Below, in pieces: positions 11,598-22,800 of a stretch of 64,000 bases of DNA. This stretch comes from Cryptomeria japonica. Lineage: Eukaryota > Streptophyta > Pinopsida > Cupressales > Cupressaceae. Position numbers and translations under genes: made by a program. Position 1 is the stretch's first letter; the number at the start of each line of letters is the position of its first letter. The stretch lies in the NCBI RefSeq assembly GCF_030272615.1, contig NC_081414.1, positions 816,704,396 through 816,768,395 of the forward strand, given 5' to 3'. The notes below the pieces were generated by a model. It had not been told where the DNA came from. It worked only from the letters and a program-made list of their open reading frames with translations, and did not search any database.

Positions 11598-11723
11598 ATG
11601 TTACGTATAGAATCGAGGTCAAAGGCAGGATCTAGGCCTATTAAGATCATCCAGGACTTGAACCTAGACTTCATTCATCATTTCAGTTAGAATGAAGGTA
11701 CCAAACTGATCTATACGTAACAT
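11598..11723. repeat. Perfect 14-bp inverted repeat enclosing a tRNA-like arm
   Basis: ATGTTACGTATAGA at 11598-11611 is exactly inverted at 11710-11723. Between them, on the minus strand, is a T-arm-like segment (CTAGG TTCAAGT CCTGG) and a perfect 8-bp stem CTTCATTC/GAATGAAG. The whole resembles a decayed tRNA or an organelle repeat. The anticodon region is not canonical, so no tRNA gene is called. Confidence 0.55.
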
Positions 11724-11892
11724 CCGACCCTATCCTTCCCTTCCTTAACCTTAACCCAGCCCGTTAGGGCTGCACTCACTGAAGTATAGTATAGGGCAGG
11801 GGATCGGAATCAAATAAAATAAAATGTTGTTAACTTTTTTTTTCTTTTCCGTAGTTCTAAACGAATTCATTCTATAGTACAGATAGCCGCAC

Positions 11893-12120
11893 GTAATGAC
11901 AGATCAAGGCTGTATTATTAAGAGCTTGTGGTAGAGACGGGTTTCGTTCTAATGCCTGGAAATAATATTCCAAAGCCTTAGTATGTTCCCCATTACTCGT
12001 GTGGATAAGACCTATATTATATAATATATAACTTCGGTCATAGGGGTCAATTTCTGGTCGTATGGCTTCATAATAATTTTGTAAAGCTTCCGCATATTCC
12101 CCTTCGGATTGAGCTGACAT
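11893..12120 (-). pseudogene. ycf3: ycf3 exon 2 fragment (plastid origin, nuclear copy)
   Basis: A 76-codon open segment beginning [14 protein letters not shown] and ending ALICHY matches the central exon of plastid ycf3, which encodes a tetratricopeptide-repeat factor for photosystem I assembly. TPR-like text is visible ([20 protein letters not shown]). The exon ends at TAC followed by GTGCG, the expected start of a group II intron. It is preceded by the intron 1 domain V region. Several residues look unlike the usual plastid protein (for example NNTALICHY where I would expect NNMAVICHY), consistent with nuclear drift. Exons 1 and 3 are absent, so it cannot make the protein. Confidence 0.9.
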
Positions 12121-12205
12121 TCATTACGGTCGTTCATTCAATTGAAATGATCTCCGCTTCAAAACCGTACATGAGAATTTCACCTCATACGACTCCTCCT
12201 TTTTT
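12121..12205 (-). other. 3' end of ycf3 group II intron 1 (domain V/VI)
   Basis: Immediately before the exon on the minus strand is GAGTCGTATGAGGTGAAA, then TCTCATGTACGG. This is the hallmark domain V hairpin of plastid group II introns (usual form GAGCCGTATGAGG...CATGTACGGTTC), with C to T changes. Domain VI-like sequence follows up to the exon. The DNA was therefore transferred with the intron still in place. Confidence 0.8.
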
Positions 12206-12829
12206 TACAGAATAAGGGAAGTAATCCATTAAATGGACAAAAAAATAGTTTCTTATATTATGAATTAATAGGAACTAGCATATTTCCGATGAATCTCTAG
12301 CTATCCTTCTTGCAAAGATTTTTTTCTAAATACCAAGTATTTTAGCTTAGCACTATAAACATAACCTCTACCAATTTCTTTGTCCTTAACGCACTGTATT
12401 TTACGGGGATTATTCACTTCAACATTCTCCGATGGTTCTAGCGGTATCCGAAATACAAACGAGATGGATGTTTGTTGCCTCAACCATTCTAACTAGCCCT
12501 TCATTAAAAAGGTTTTGTGTATTATAACGAAGCATTTGTGTTGTCGATTTTAACGTGTAGTGCTTTTTCCCCTATGCATACCTATCATATAGATTTGACC
12601 ATTAACATCTATGTAATAGATATAACCTTTCGCTTAATACTAGAATACAAATCCAAAAAAAATTCTATTTATGCATAATTTTTGCTTCATATGATTAACG
12701 ATCTTGTCATCTAGATTTTTATTACTATTATGACTATCCATGTAGGATTTTATCAAAAAAATTATGATGTTCTTAGAAACTAAAGAAAAAACTATATGTC
12801 GAATGTGGTCATTTCAAATAGTCTAAGGT

Positions 12830-13460
12830 AGATTAGATAGATGGATGGATGGACAAATAAATAAATAGACATCTGGCGATTAATTGATGAATCGATAGAT
12901 AGATGGTTAGACAAACAGATGAGCAAACTAACTGATGGATAGGTAGGTAGGTAAGTTGGTTGGTTGGTTTTAAGATTTTTTTTGAGTGAGAAACAAATTA
13001 ATTATATTAATTCATTGTTACATGTTTATTTTTCTTTGTAATTAATTATTTTCCTCTTCTAATAGTATTTGAACATCTACTTCAATGATTTTGTAACTAT
13101 TATTAATTTTATTTCATATAATTATTTTTGATATTTCTCTTAGACTATTGAACGTGCATGTTATGGGGCTTAGCTTAGTGACACACAATTTAAGAAAAGG
13201 AATTTCTATTAATCAAATAAAATTTACAAAAAATGAATAGACTTTATAAACCAAAAAAAAATAAATTATTTATACATAACTTTTGCTTCAAATGATTAGC
13301 AATCTTGTCCTCTACCTTATTATTAATCTTATGACCATTCATAAATTGTCACGCTCTTAGAAAGTATAAGAAACTTATATGTTAAATGTAATAATTTCAA
13401 GTATGGGGATAGCGCCCTCTATAAAAGTATAAGAAACTTATATGTTAAATGTAATAATTT
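12830..13460. repeat. Uninterrupted (empty-site) copy of the local unit
   Basis: This copy has GATA-type repeats (12835-12970), the TTCATTGTTACAT block, GGGCTTAGCTTAGTGACACACAATTTAAG, then AAATGAATAGACTTTATAAACC leading directly into CATAACTTTTGCTTCA and AATGATCTAAG. In the copy to its left the same two halves are separated by the organelle insertion. A 30-bp word (AAGTATAAGAAACTTATATG...) is also tandemly duplicated at about 13355-13460. Confidence 0.85.
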
Positions 13461-14940
13461 CAAATGATCTAAGAATCTTTATTCTATTCAAGTACTTGAT
13501 CTCCTTATTTGATTTTTTTGGACTCTCATAATAACAAATAAATATATCTTAGGTGATATGAAATCACTATGTATGGTCATGTCTAGAATAAAATAAAAGA
13601 AGAAACTTATTTATATAAAATAACATGTTAGTAAATTGTTAGGAATGAAAAAAATAAACATAATTTTTAAAAGTATATTAGGAAAATTACAGGATTATAA
13701 ATATGGGGTTGAGAAAATAATAAACTCAAAGTGCTAAAGAAAAGTTAAATATGATCTCAAGGATAAATATATATTTCTAGTACAAGTACAAAGTTATTGT
13801 AAATGTTAAAATTGTAGCTTAATATGATTTAGGTAAAGTGACATTTTCTTTGAAATCTTATTTTGTTAAACTTAATTTAGAATGAACCATTTTAATAATA
13901 TATCTATTAACTTTTGAAATGCATAATTACACTTATTCATGAATAAATAAGTAACTAAATTAAATATTTCTAAGACCGTCCAAACTAAATCTTTTTAAGA
14001 TAGTTAAAAATTTAAAACTCAATCCATATAAACATGTAAAATTTATTTTCTCAATTTGTAAATCTAATAATTTTTAGAATAAAAGTATTTCTTCTACTTC
14101 CTCATCAATTCTCCAAACTAGGACCTCCCACTATATAACCATTAGTAAAACTCTATATTAAATTAAATTATGAGTAATCATACCTTAAATGGTGTCCCAC
14201 TCCACTTCTCAAACGCATTTATATACACCATGGAAAAATATTAAAAATATTGCATTATGCACACTTAGAGGATGACATCACATTACATTTAATGGGTTGT
14301 AATTATCTAATCAGACAACTCATTTGATAAGAAGACAAAATCAAATAATTGGTTTTTAAATTATATAGTCCAAATGCTGAGAAATGGATAAGGCAATTTG
14401 TGATGTATTATTTTATTGCTCATAATATTGCTTGTATTTTTTTTGTCTTGGGTTTTATATTGGAAGGTGTTTTATATTATATTTTTTAATGGATAGAAAA
14501 TCATGTAAGATTCTTATCTGCTAGTTTTATTCAATGTTGTGATACTTTTGAGCAAGGCTAAATTATTTCTTTGTTTGTGATTTTAGGTATTAAAGATAAT
14601 TAAACAAATGAACTTAAATATTTTATAATTAAACTATCAAACAAATTTTTTTTTAAGGTTTTAGTTTAAACTATTAGAGAAAGATTCTATTGATGCTTTT
14701 TATTTATTAAATTATTTTGATGTTTGATTAATAACATTTATATTTTTTATGAATAAGTGTGTTTGTATATATTAATTAAATATAATTATATATATTCAAA
14801 AGAAAAGATAGGACATAAGATCATTCAAAAAGCATAAAAAATTCATACGGGCAAAGACTAGAAAATAGAATAACAATCACACGAGTAGAGCCCGAAAAGA
14901 AAAATAACAGTCACATGGGTAGAGTGCGAAAAGAAAACAA
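13461..14940. other. AT-rich spacer, no features seen
   Basis: Strongly AT-rich sequence without open frames of note, recognisable domains, RNA genes or clear repeats. Confidence 0.6.
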
Positions 14941-14949
14941 ACAAAAATA

Positions 14950-17790
14950 ACACGCCACTTAAGCAACGAGAGAAATCCTAGATGGCAGTGGAGGGGGACG
15001 CCTATCATCAAGTTTTCCCCATACATCAATGGTGTTTCGAGTGATATCAGGCAAGGACCACCCCTTGTAAGCAACAACTTCACCCTTCTCCTTATCTTTG
15101 TCATCAACACGAACTAGCAATATAGCTAGGGCCAATCTGGGAAACCCTTTAGAGGAATCTAGCCAACCACCACCACCACCACTAGAAGTCATCCAACCAT
15201 TGTCGCCACCAGAAGGTAGCCCCACACCCCCATAAGTCTACCCAGAGGCAAAGCCTCCACACAGAGGAGAAGCAAAGTGTTGTCGAGCCAAGCCACTCCC
15301 ACCACTAAATTGGTGGTGAGGATCGTAGGAACTAGGGGTCTAAGAACATCGAGCAGAAGAATTTCGGCCACATCGCTTGTCCCAAGGTGGGGACCGATTG
15401 TGGGAGGAAGAACTATCTGGAGGAACTCAAACCATAGTACAAGGGGAGGAACTCAAACCATAGTACAAGGGGTATTGCCCTAGTGTTCAAGAATCTCCTG
15501 GAGGTGAGCTACCTCCAACGCCACCATGTTGGCCTGCACTTGAATATAAAGCATCACATTATTACAAATACATGCTTTAGTAAAAAGTGAAACATTGGTA
15601 TCAATAAAGTTGTGAGAAAATAAAATAGCTCATTCATATCCTTCCATAAGGAAAAGAGAATCTCCACCCTTAAAGCATGTTAGATTTGGGTATATTTGAA
15701 AGGGGTGCAAGGTCAATCCCTTAGAATAACCATATATGAGGAGGATGGCTCTAGTCGAAAGGGGCAAAAAAAAGTCATGAATCCAACCCCACAATTTTTG
15801 AGCACGGTGATAGAACCTTAAAAGGTGTTTGAAAAACTCTAGTTAACCACAGAAAGGACACCAAGGGTCCATGATGCCCATATGTCAAGGTGGGGAGATT
15901 AGAGGCAAGCCTTGGAAAAGAATATACCAAGTTAAATGGGAGAGCTTAGGCTCAATGATAGTATATCAAAATTGTGAAATTGTTGCTACCAAACAAACAA
16001 AGGTGACTAAGAGTGCCACAAAAGATTCAAAGGAAGCACCATGGGAAGGCACAGAGAAACATAGTGGTAGCCAAAGTGCAACTTGTAATTGTAGAAAGCA
16101 ATGTAGGGAGACCAATGCCAGTCCTTGCAACATGGCTTCATAGAGGCAAAGCTGATAAAGTAATTTCAAATATCTCTTGATCTAGCCAAGAGAACTGATA
16201 CTAGGCTTTCATATCTTACTAAGAATGAAGATTCATCGAGGCTCTAGAGAATAAATCGTGACAAGTGAAAATGCCTCATTTATGAAACCATAAGGCACAA
16301 ACCCAAGGCAAATGGGCTAGGGGAAGCCCTTGAATCTAAATAAGTGGAGAATACCAAATATTATGTTGAATGAAATAAATACCATCTCAAAGCCAAAACC
16401 ATCCCACAAAAGCCAGGGTTAATAATTGCCCAAGCATGTTGGATACTTTTGGCTACAAAAGTGATTTCTATGTGAACAACATCTTTCATAACCAAAAGGG
16501 TTTGAAAACCAATCCCCTTCCAAGCAAGTCAGTTAGCTAGGTATCTAGAAGAAATATAATGCTTGAGGAGAAATTTTTCAAGTTTCATTGCCAGAAATGG
16601 CATGAAAAAATCAATTTGGCGCAAAGAGCCAATCCTTGATACTAGGTTGAGAGGAGCCCAAGACCACCAAACTCGTGTGAGAGACAACAAAAATCCCAGG
16701 AAACCTAATGATAACCTTTATGGTCTTCTAAATAAGCCCACAAAAAATCTCACAAAAGCTTTTTCTAGCTTCAAATAAGAGGCCTTGGAGTGAGCCCATT
16801 AAGAAGAAGAATAAACATGGGTGGATGTGAGAATTTTAGAGCACACCTTAAACTTACCAGCCAAGGAGAGTGGTGTGGTAATACAATAGGAAAGATTCTT
16901 CTCAATTATAGAAAGGATTATATTCCAAAGGCCAATTGATAAAGCCTAGAAGGCAAAGAGAATACCCAAAACAAAAAAGAATATCTATGCCCAATCCACT
17001 TCCACCCATACTAGAGAAACCAAGGTTGACATAGGAGAAAGGAATGTCTATAACACTAAGTTTCATGTCATTAAATGGAAAGAACCAAAACCTAAACAAA
17101 AGGTATTAAGGCATTGAAGGACCTCTTTGATGTTTTCCTATTCTTCAAGAAGTGTGAGAAAACAATCATCTACAAAATGGTCATTAACCGATTGGTTAGG
17201 TGACTTAGGAAGGGCTTTCATCTGACTTGTCCAAAAGAGATAAAATTAGCCAAATTATACCCAAAGCCTTCAATTGTTGTAACATATAAAGAGGGGGCAT
17301 GTAGACAACCCTAGCAAATGGAACAGTGAAGCCCAAAGGCTTGAGATTGGTGGCCATTAATGGTGATACATGCAGAGGCATCTCCAAAAGACATCTTAAC
17401 TACTTGAATGAAGTGTGGGGGCCAAAAATATGAGCACCCAACATAGGCAAAATGAAAGGACATTCAATACAATCATAGGCTTTGGCAAAGTCAATCTTTA
17501 GGAACAAGACTTGTTGTCAAGAACAACAGGCATGTTCCATGCCCTCCCAAGAACAATAATATTATTTAGGATGAACCACAATTTGATAAAGCCAATATAT
17601 TTAGGAAGGATAATTTGTAGGAGGAAATGTCAAATTTTCAAAGTCGAAGCCTTAACAATGATTTTGTATGCAATAGTGAGAAACGTGATTAGTTGATAGT
17701 TATATATGTCCTCTAGATCACCAGGCTTATTGATAGGGAGGATCTCACAAAAAAGTTGCACCTTGATTAGTAGGTTGGTAAAAGATGTTA
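14950..17790 (-). mobile_element. Decayed LINE (non-LTR retrotransposon), ORF2 remnant
   Basis: Read on the minus strand in shifting frames, 17790 downwards gives reverse-transcriptase text in the correct order: YRPITLLNTIYKI-like (about 17690), LKIDFAKAYDCIEW (about 17480), DASACITINGHQSQ-F (about 17370), then FVDDCFL (about 17180; canonical FADD with Ala to Val), and LSLAGKFKVCSKILTSTHVY (about 16850). The part towards 15000 is the C-terminal region and 3' tail, barely recognisable. Many stops and frameshifts: a dead copy. A 26-bp word is duplicated in tandem at about 15419-15472 (AGGAACTCAAACCATAG...). I see no poly(A) tail or target duplication. Confidence 0.8.
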
Positions 17791-17829
17791 TAGTGGTCTT
17801 CCATACTTGTTCACACCCCGCTCTTGCCT

Positions 17830-18227
17830 ACTATCAAGTCAAACAACTAAACTCCTTTGGAATGCTCCCTAACAACTTGTTTTCTCCTATTACTAAAAAA
17901 TCAAGCACTAGTACATTCGGGGCTAATTTTCGAGGGCCTATCATTGGGAGTTCGACTACTTTTTGTTGGATTGCCGACAAATGTAGCCATCGAAAACTCG
18001 TCGTCGGACTTCCTGATGATGCCATTGAACGTCAGAATTTCGACAAAACCATGAACTTTTTCGATGGATGCTATGATTGCTCCTCCAACCAAAAATGTTG
18101 TCGGATTACGGTCGGAATTCTGACCCTCCCCCACTACCATGCATCAACGATCGTCTGACAAGGAAGTGCCGTCGGACATACAACATCCTTGTCAGATGTT
18201 TCTTTAGTTTTCGTCAGAATTCTGACG
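17830..18227. repeat. Interspersed repeat with CGTCRGAATTYTGACG palindromes
   Basis: Contains a perfect 16-bp palindrome CGTCAGAATTCTGACG (18212-18227) and near copies at about 18029 and 18110. A related sequence at 27285-27480 carries CGTCGGAATTTCGACG and CATCAGAATTTTGATG. The two loci are probably copies of one non-coding repeat, possibly a decayed DNA transposon. The open frames on both strands here are by-products of its composition. Confidence 0.55.
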
Positions 18228-19455
18228 TCATCAGATCCTGTGGGTCCGATGGTTTGGCGGTCGGTGCATGAAAGCATTGCATGAGTTCTACTTTTAAAAA
18301 TTACATAAAACATTTTTAATTTATTTGATTGAGTCTTATTTGAAAAAAAGATTATCAATGATGTTTCCTTTCTCCAAGAATTGGATCTAGGATCTTTCCG
18401 TCAGATAATATGTAACATCCAATAACTAAATATTTTCTTTACAGATGCTTATTTTATTTAATCATTTGAGCCTGAATTATAATTTATATCTGTGCAGAAG
18501 CAGAAGATACAAGCTGAAGAGTCATGTGCAAGTAAATTTCCTAAAAGAAAGCAAGCAGGCATTATCTTGAATGACATGGAAACAATCTCATCAACTGCCC
18601 AGAAGAGAGCAATTGGAGAAAAGCAGAGGAAAGTGTTAAAGGGTGATAAATACATAGAGAGTATGCAATACAAACAAACAATGTCTGGAGTGTGTGATGT
18701 GACGTCTGTAAGTTATGTTCGGAGGGACTACTTGGTTTTGGAGTTCCTGGGAAACCTATTGGGCCACGCTTGGAGGAAATCAATGTGTTCATGCAAGGGC
18801 CACCTTTTTTCTATTATGAGAATGATGCTTTTGCACCAAAGGATATTTGGAAGACAATATCCAAAAATTTCTATAGTGTAGAACCAAAGTTGGTGGACTC
18901 GAAGTACTTTTCAGCTTGCAGAAGACCAAGAGGTTATGTACACAATCTCCCAATAGAAGGGCGATTTCAAGCATTACCTCTCCCTCCCCATGACTATTCA
19001 GGAAGCACTTCCTCAGACAAAGGACTATTGGCCTCCATGGGATCAAACAAAAAAATTGAATTTCATAGACACTAGACGATGTGGTAGTGTCCTTCGTGAA
19101 GAACTTTGTACTATAATTGAAAATTCACGAGGAAAACTACAAGATAGTGAATAGAAATACATTCTTGAAAAGTGCGAAGAATGGAACTTGGTTTGGGTGG
19201 GGCCAGGTCAGGGGGATCCTCTAGAGGTTGACGAGATAAAAATTATATTAGGATTTGAAAAAGATCACACTTGTGGAACTTCTTGTACGACTGATCGATT
19301 GCACTATTTGGGTAATGCATTCCAAATAGATATAGTTGCATACCATTTATCTATCTTGAAAACATTTTATCTTGATGGCATTAAAGTTCTTTCTCTATTT
19401 TCTGGTATTGGTGGAGTAGAGGTTGCTTTGCATCAACTTAAGTTGTGTTGTATCT
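18228..19455 (+). repeat. Left arm of a large inverted repeat
   Basis: This arm is the reverse complement of 21575-22800. Long stretches are identical, for example from the ACATGAGTTCTAC-type word at 18280 through the CCAAGAATTGGATCTAGG word near 18375. By eye, divergence is only a few per cent, so the duplication is fairly young. Arms of about 1.2 kb flank a spacer of about 2.1 kb. The arm includes intron-like sequence upstream of the first coding block, so it is a genomic copy and not a retrocopy. Confidence 0.9.
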
Positions 19456-19610
19456 GTGGAAATATGTGAAAAGAACAGTCTTGTCCTTAATAGTTGGTGG
19501 ACAAAAACCCAACAAACGGGTAGGTTGATTCAGAGGGAAGATGTCCAAGATTTGAATACAAAAGTATTGGAGTTTTTTATTAGAGTTTTTGAAGTCATCT
19601 TGAACTAGAG
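18480..19610 (+). pseudogene. DRM-like de novo cytosine-5 DNA methyltransferase pseudogene (left arm)
   Basis: In shifting frames this encodes the rearranged catalytic domain of plant DRM methyltransferases, which place CHH methylation in the RNA-directed pathway. Visible in order: LLGFGVPGKPIGPRLEE, GPPFFYYENDAFAPKDIW, VDSKYFSACRRPRGYVHNLP, KYILEKCEEWNLVWVGPG, VDEIKIILGF, TDRLHYLGNAFQIDIVAYHL, motif I as VLSLFSGIGGVEVALH, then VVSVEI...SWWTKTQQTG and DVQDLN. A stop lies in QDSE-stop-KYIL at about 19150 and there are at least two frameshifts. The catalytic SPCNN motif expected after DVQDLN is not found. A possible coding block before the catalytic domain starts at about 18497, after a TGTGCAG acceptor-like site. 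Non-functional as an enzyme. Confidence 0.9.
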
Positions 19611-20880
19611 TTATCGTTGCTGCATTTGAACTCTTTTAACACTTCAAACTTTGCCTTATGTGATTTACCTGCTTACTCTGTTGTAGATGATGCCAATCTC
19701 AATCCCTTAATGCCATTATCTGCTCTTCAGTATTGCTGGCTAGAAGACTGCCACATACTGAATGAGAGAAGGAGGACAAGTGCAAGTGATATAAATACAC
19801 AATTATTCATATTATTGAAGACAAAACTAGTCGGCCATAATTTTAGGCAATATTAGGTTGGTCCTAATTGAATTTGACATATTTTTTTTTGAAATTTCAG
19901 TAATTGTGTAACAATTTACATCATGTTTTTATTGCAAAACTCTTTTTCCATTACTTTCTACCCTTGTTCGACACTTTTCAAAAGAACTTTAGCTAGCGAA
20001 TATCAATCCTGATTGTGGCATACCAGTAGAAGTGATCAAATCATTGAAGGTAGGGTAAAATGCTCCAAAATTGAAGAGATTTTTCTTTACTATATTTTTA
20101 ATGCATGTCAAATTCCTTCCTAAGGAAAATGGTTTACCAAAGCTCAGGTTACCAGCAACTCTCCACATTTTCTGCAACTTGCCATTGTCGCTTCTCAAGG
20201 AGAGGCAAATGATCTAGGAGGATCTGACACTTTGATGGATTTGAATAAAATGGTAGTACTTCATTACATATATTTCTTCACTATTACCTTTAGTACATTG
20301 CCTAAAACACGTGTTCACATTGTAGCACTCTTAACTCCACTTCGTTTTAATCTCACAACTTTGACAATGACAATGCTATTTTCATTTACAATTTTTCAAG
20401 AAAATAAAAAGACACGGGACATGAATGGACAAAAAGTGAGTGGTTGCAGGTCATGTAACTTCCATGACACTCATCTTTACTCTTGTATAATAATGTAATA
20501 CAATTGTTCCTAGGCAGAAGAATATAAGACTAAAAAAGATAGACACTTGTCAAAGACTTTTGCATAAACAATCTTGCAACCTACAGTTTTAGCACAGTGT
20601 CTTCTCATTCTTGAATCTCTCTTGTTGTGTGACACTGATATGTTCTCTCTTATACATTTGTATTTATTTTTATGTGTTTTCTATACCCGAGCCCTAGATT
20701 ACTAACATAGTGTTAACCATTATGTTCTACAACAGGTTTCTGTTTCATAACTTCAAATAAACATCACTCAGAGTGAGTCCAACCTATTATAGCCAGGTAC
20801 CATTTTCAGACCTTGGTTTGTTGAAACAGTAGCTAGCCCAGATACCTATTGTATGCACTTGTATTATCCTCTATTTAAAT
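19611..20880. other. Spacer between the inverted arms
   Basis: No gene is recognised. Two open stretches (19617-19856 plus and 19989-20198 minus) have no domain that I can name; the first follows the methyltransferase relic and may be its decayed continuation. The remainder is AT-rich. Confidence 0.5.
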
Positions 20881-20884
20881 ATGT

Positions 20885-21035
20885 CATTGGGCTAGACCCA
20901 AAATGTAATGTGGAAGTCATCTTAAATTGGGCTAGACCCAAATGTGGCATGATAAAGGAATTCAATGTGTCATTGGGCTGGGCCCAAAATGTAACGTGCT
21001 AAGGGAAATTAAACAACTATTGGGCTAGACCCAAT
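20885..21035. repeat. Four copies of the palindromic word TTGGGCTAGACCCAA
   Basis: TTGGGCTAGACCCAA or its close variant TTGGGCTGGGCCCAA occurs at about 20888, 20927, 20977 and 21019, spaced about 40-50 bp. Each has a 5-bp stem TTGGG/CCCAA. The sequence between copies (AATGTRRYRTG..) is also partly repeated, so this is a degenerate minisatellite with a palindromic core. It sits inside the spacer of the large inverted repeat. Confidence 0.8.
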
Positions 21036-21572
21036 ATCCAACATGGGAATATAGAATAATAATTTATTACTATTTGCAAGCCGACTTGGGGGTGATTAGC
21101 TCCTAAGGTTGGTATATAATGCTCCAAGATGAAGTCATTTGGAGACACAACACAATTCATATTTCTTCTATCTGTTGTGCTAGCAGTGATTCTCTCTAAT
21201 GCGAACTTGTGCAAGGTGATTATGCAAGGTTGAAGATAACAAAGTTGTCAAAGTATCTTGTGCAAATCAAATCAAGACTTCTGCTGATCTGCTTTATCAT
21301 CTGCTGTTAAAGGGTTGCATTCAACACTGATTTCTTGAACTGAAATCTGAGATAAGTCTTGTAAACTATCTACATTTGAGATAATACATAACATATTTAA
21401 AGGATGGGTTTTTCACCTCCAGGAGGGAGGTTTTCCCAAGGTATTGGTGTCTTGTGGCTTGTGTTTTATTGTTGTTACTATTCTTGTGTCTTGTGTTTTA
21501 TTGCTATTACTATTTATACATAGTCTGATTATAATCAAATTGGTTACATTAACATATGATTTCTATTACTAT

Positions 21573-22560
21573 TTATACACAACTTAAATGTATCCCAAGT
21601 CTATGCAAATCAACCTCTACTCCACCAATACCAAAAAATAGAGAAAGAACTTTAATGCTATCAGGATAAAATTCTTTTAGGACAGATAAATGGTATGCAA
21701 CTGTATCTATTTGGAATGCATTACCCAAATAGTGCAATCGATCAGTCGCACTAGAATTTCCACGAGTGTGACATTTTTTAAATCCTAATATAATTTTTAT
21801 CTCGTCAACCTCTAGAGGAGCCACCTGACCTGGCCCCACCCAAACCAAGTTCCATTCTTCACACTTTTCAAGAATGTATTTTTGTTCACTATCTTGCAGT
21901 TTCCCTTGTGAATTTTCAATTATAGTATAGAGTTCTTCATGAAGGGAACTACCACATCGTCTAGAGTCTATGTAATTCAATTTTTTTGTTTGATCCCATG
22001 GAGGCCAATATTCCTTTGTCCGAGGAAGTGCTTCCTAAATAGTCATGGGGGGGAGAGGTAATGCTTGAAACCACCCTTCTATTGGGAGATTGTGTACATA
22101 ACCTCTTGGTCTTTTGGAAGCTGAAAAGTACTTCGAGTCCACCAACTCTGGTTCCACACTATAGAAATTTTTGGATATTGTCTTCCAAATATCCTTTGGT
22201 GCAAAATCATCATTCTCATAATAGAAAAAGGTGGCCCTTGCATGAACACATTGATTTCCTCCAAGTGTGGCCCAATAGGTTTCCCAGGAACTCCAAAACT
22301 AGTTAGTCCTTCCGAACATAAATTACAGACATCACATCACACACTCTAGACATTGTATGTTTGTATTGCATACTCTCTATGTATTTATCGCCCTTTAACA
22401 CTTTCCTCTGCTTTTCTCCAATTGCTCTCTTATGGGTAGCTGATGAGCTTGTTTCCATGTCATTCAAGATAATGCCTGCATGCTTTCTTTTAGGAAATTT
22501 ACTTGCACATGACTCTTCAGCTTGTATCTTCTGCTTCTGCACAGATATAAATTACAATTC
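21573..22560 (-). pseudogene. DRM-like DNA methyltransferase pseudogene (right arm)
   Basis: Mirror copy of the left-arm relic. The frame at 21573-21980 is intact where the left copy has a stop (QDSEQKYIL) and runs through NLVWVGPGQ, VDEIKIILGF, TDRLHYLGNAFQIDTVAYHL and VLSLFFGIGGVEVDLHRLGI. Motif I has Ser to Phe, and the frame ends shortly after. Upstream, one T is missing from a T-run near 22230, which shifts the frame inside GPPF(FYYEN). The first coding block (KQKIQAEESCASKFPKRK...) is at about 22310-22540. Not an active enzyme. Confidence 0.9.
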
Positions 22561-22800
22561 AGGCTCAGATGATTAAATAAAATAAGCATCTGTAAAGAAA
22601 AGATTTAGTCATTGGATGTTACATATTATCTGACGGAAAGATCCTAGATCCAATTCTTGGAGAAAGGAAACATCATTGATAATCTTTTTTTTCAAATAAG
22701 ACTCAATCAAATAAATTAAAAATGTTTTATGTAATTTTTAAAAGTAGAACTCATGTAATGCTTTCATGCACCGATGGCCAAACCGTCAGACCCACAACAT
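21575..22800 (-). repeat. Right arm of the large inverted repeat
   Basis: Reverse complement of 18228-19455. The outer limit is near GGCCAAACCGTCAGACCC (about 22783-22800), opposite GGGTCCGATGGTTTGG at about 18240. The inner limit is near 21575, where the copies separate after TTAAGTTGTGT. Adjacent to it on the right is a LINE tail fragment. Confidence 0.9.

Larger units (their letters stand above)
11155..12640 (-). mobile_element. Organelle DNA insertion in the nucleus (plastid ycf3 region and unassigned organelle-like sequence)
   Basis: The segment interrupts a local nuclear repeat whose uninterrupted copy lies at 12830-13460, so both edges can be placed within about 10 bp. It contains ycf3 exon 2 and the 3' end of a group II intron (12121-12200). 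Part of the remainder (about 11300-11800) does not look like an ordinary ycf3 intron: it has C-rich direct repeats (TTTTGCC..CCACTGCTATCCGCT twice) and tRNA-like arms. Parts could therefore come from the mitochondrion, or from plastid DNA that passed through it. The frame at 12301-12483 (minus) is not recognised. Confidence 0.85.

Noticed and set aside
11893-12120. ycf3 as a working gene
   Set aside because: Only the middle exon with intron edges is present, in nuclear repeat context, with drifted residues.
12301-12483. 60-residue frame (minus) in the organelle insert as a plastid gene
   Set aside because: Could not be matched to any plastid or mitochondrial protein that I know; more likely open intron or spacer sequence.
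18134-18358. Overlapping open frames on both strands near 17700-18360
   Set aside because: They lie in the palindromic interspersed repeat and at the inverted-repeat boundary, with no shared protein features.
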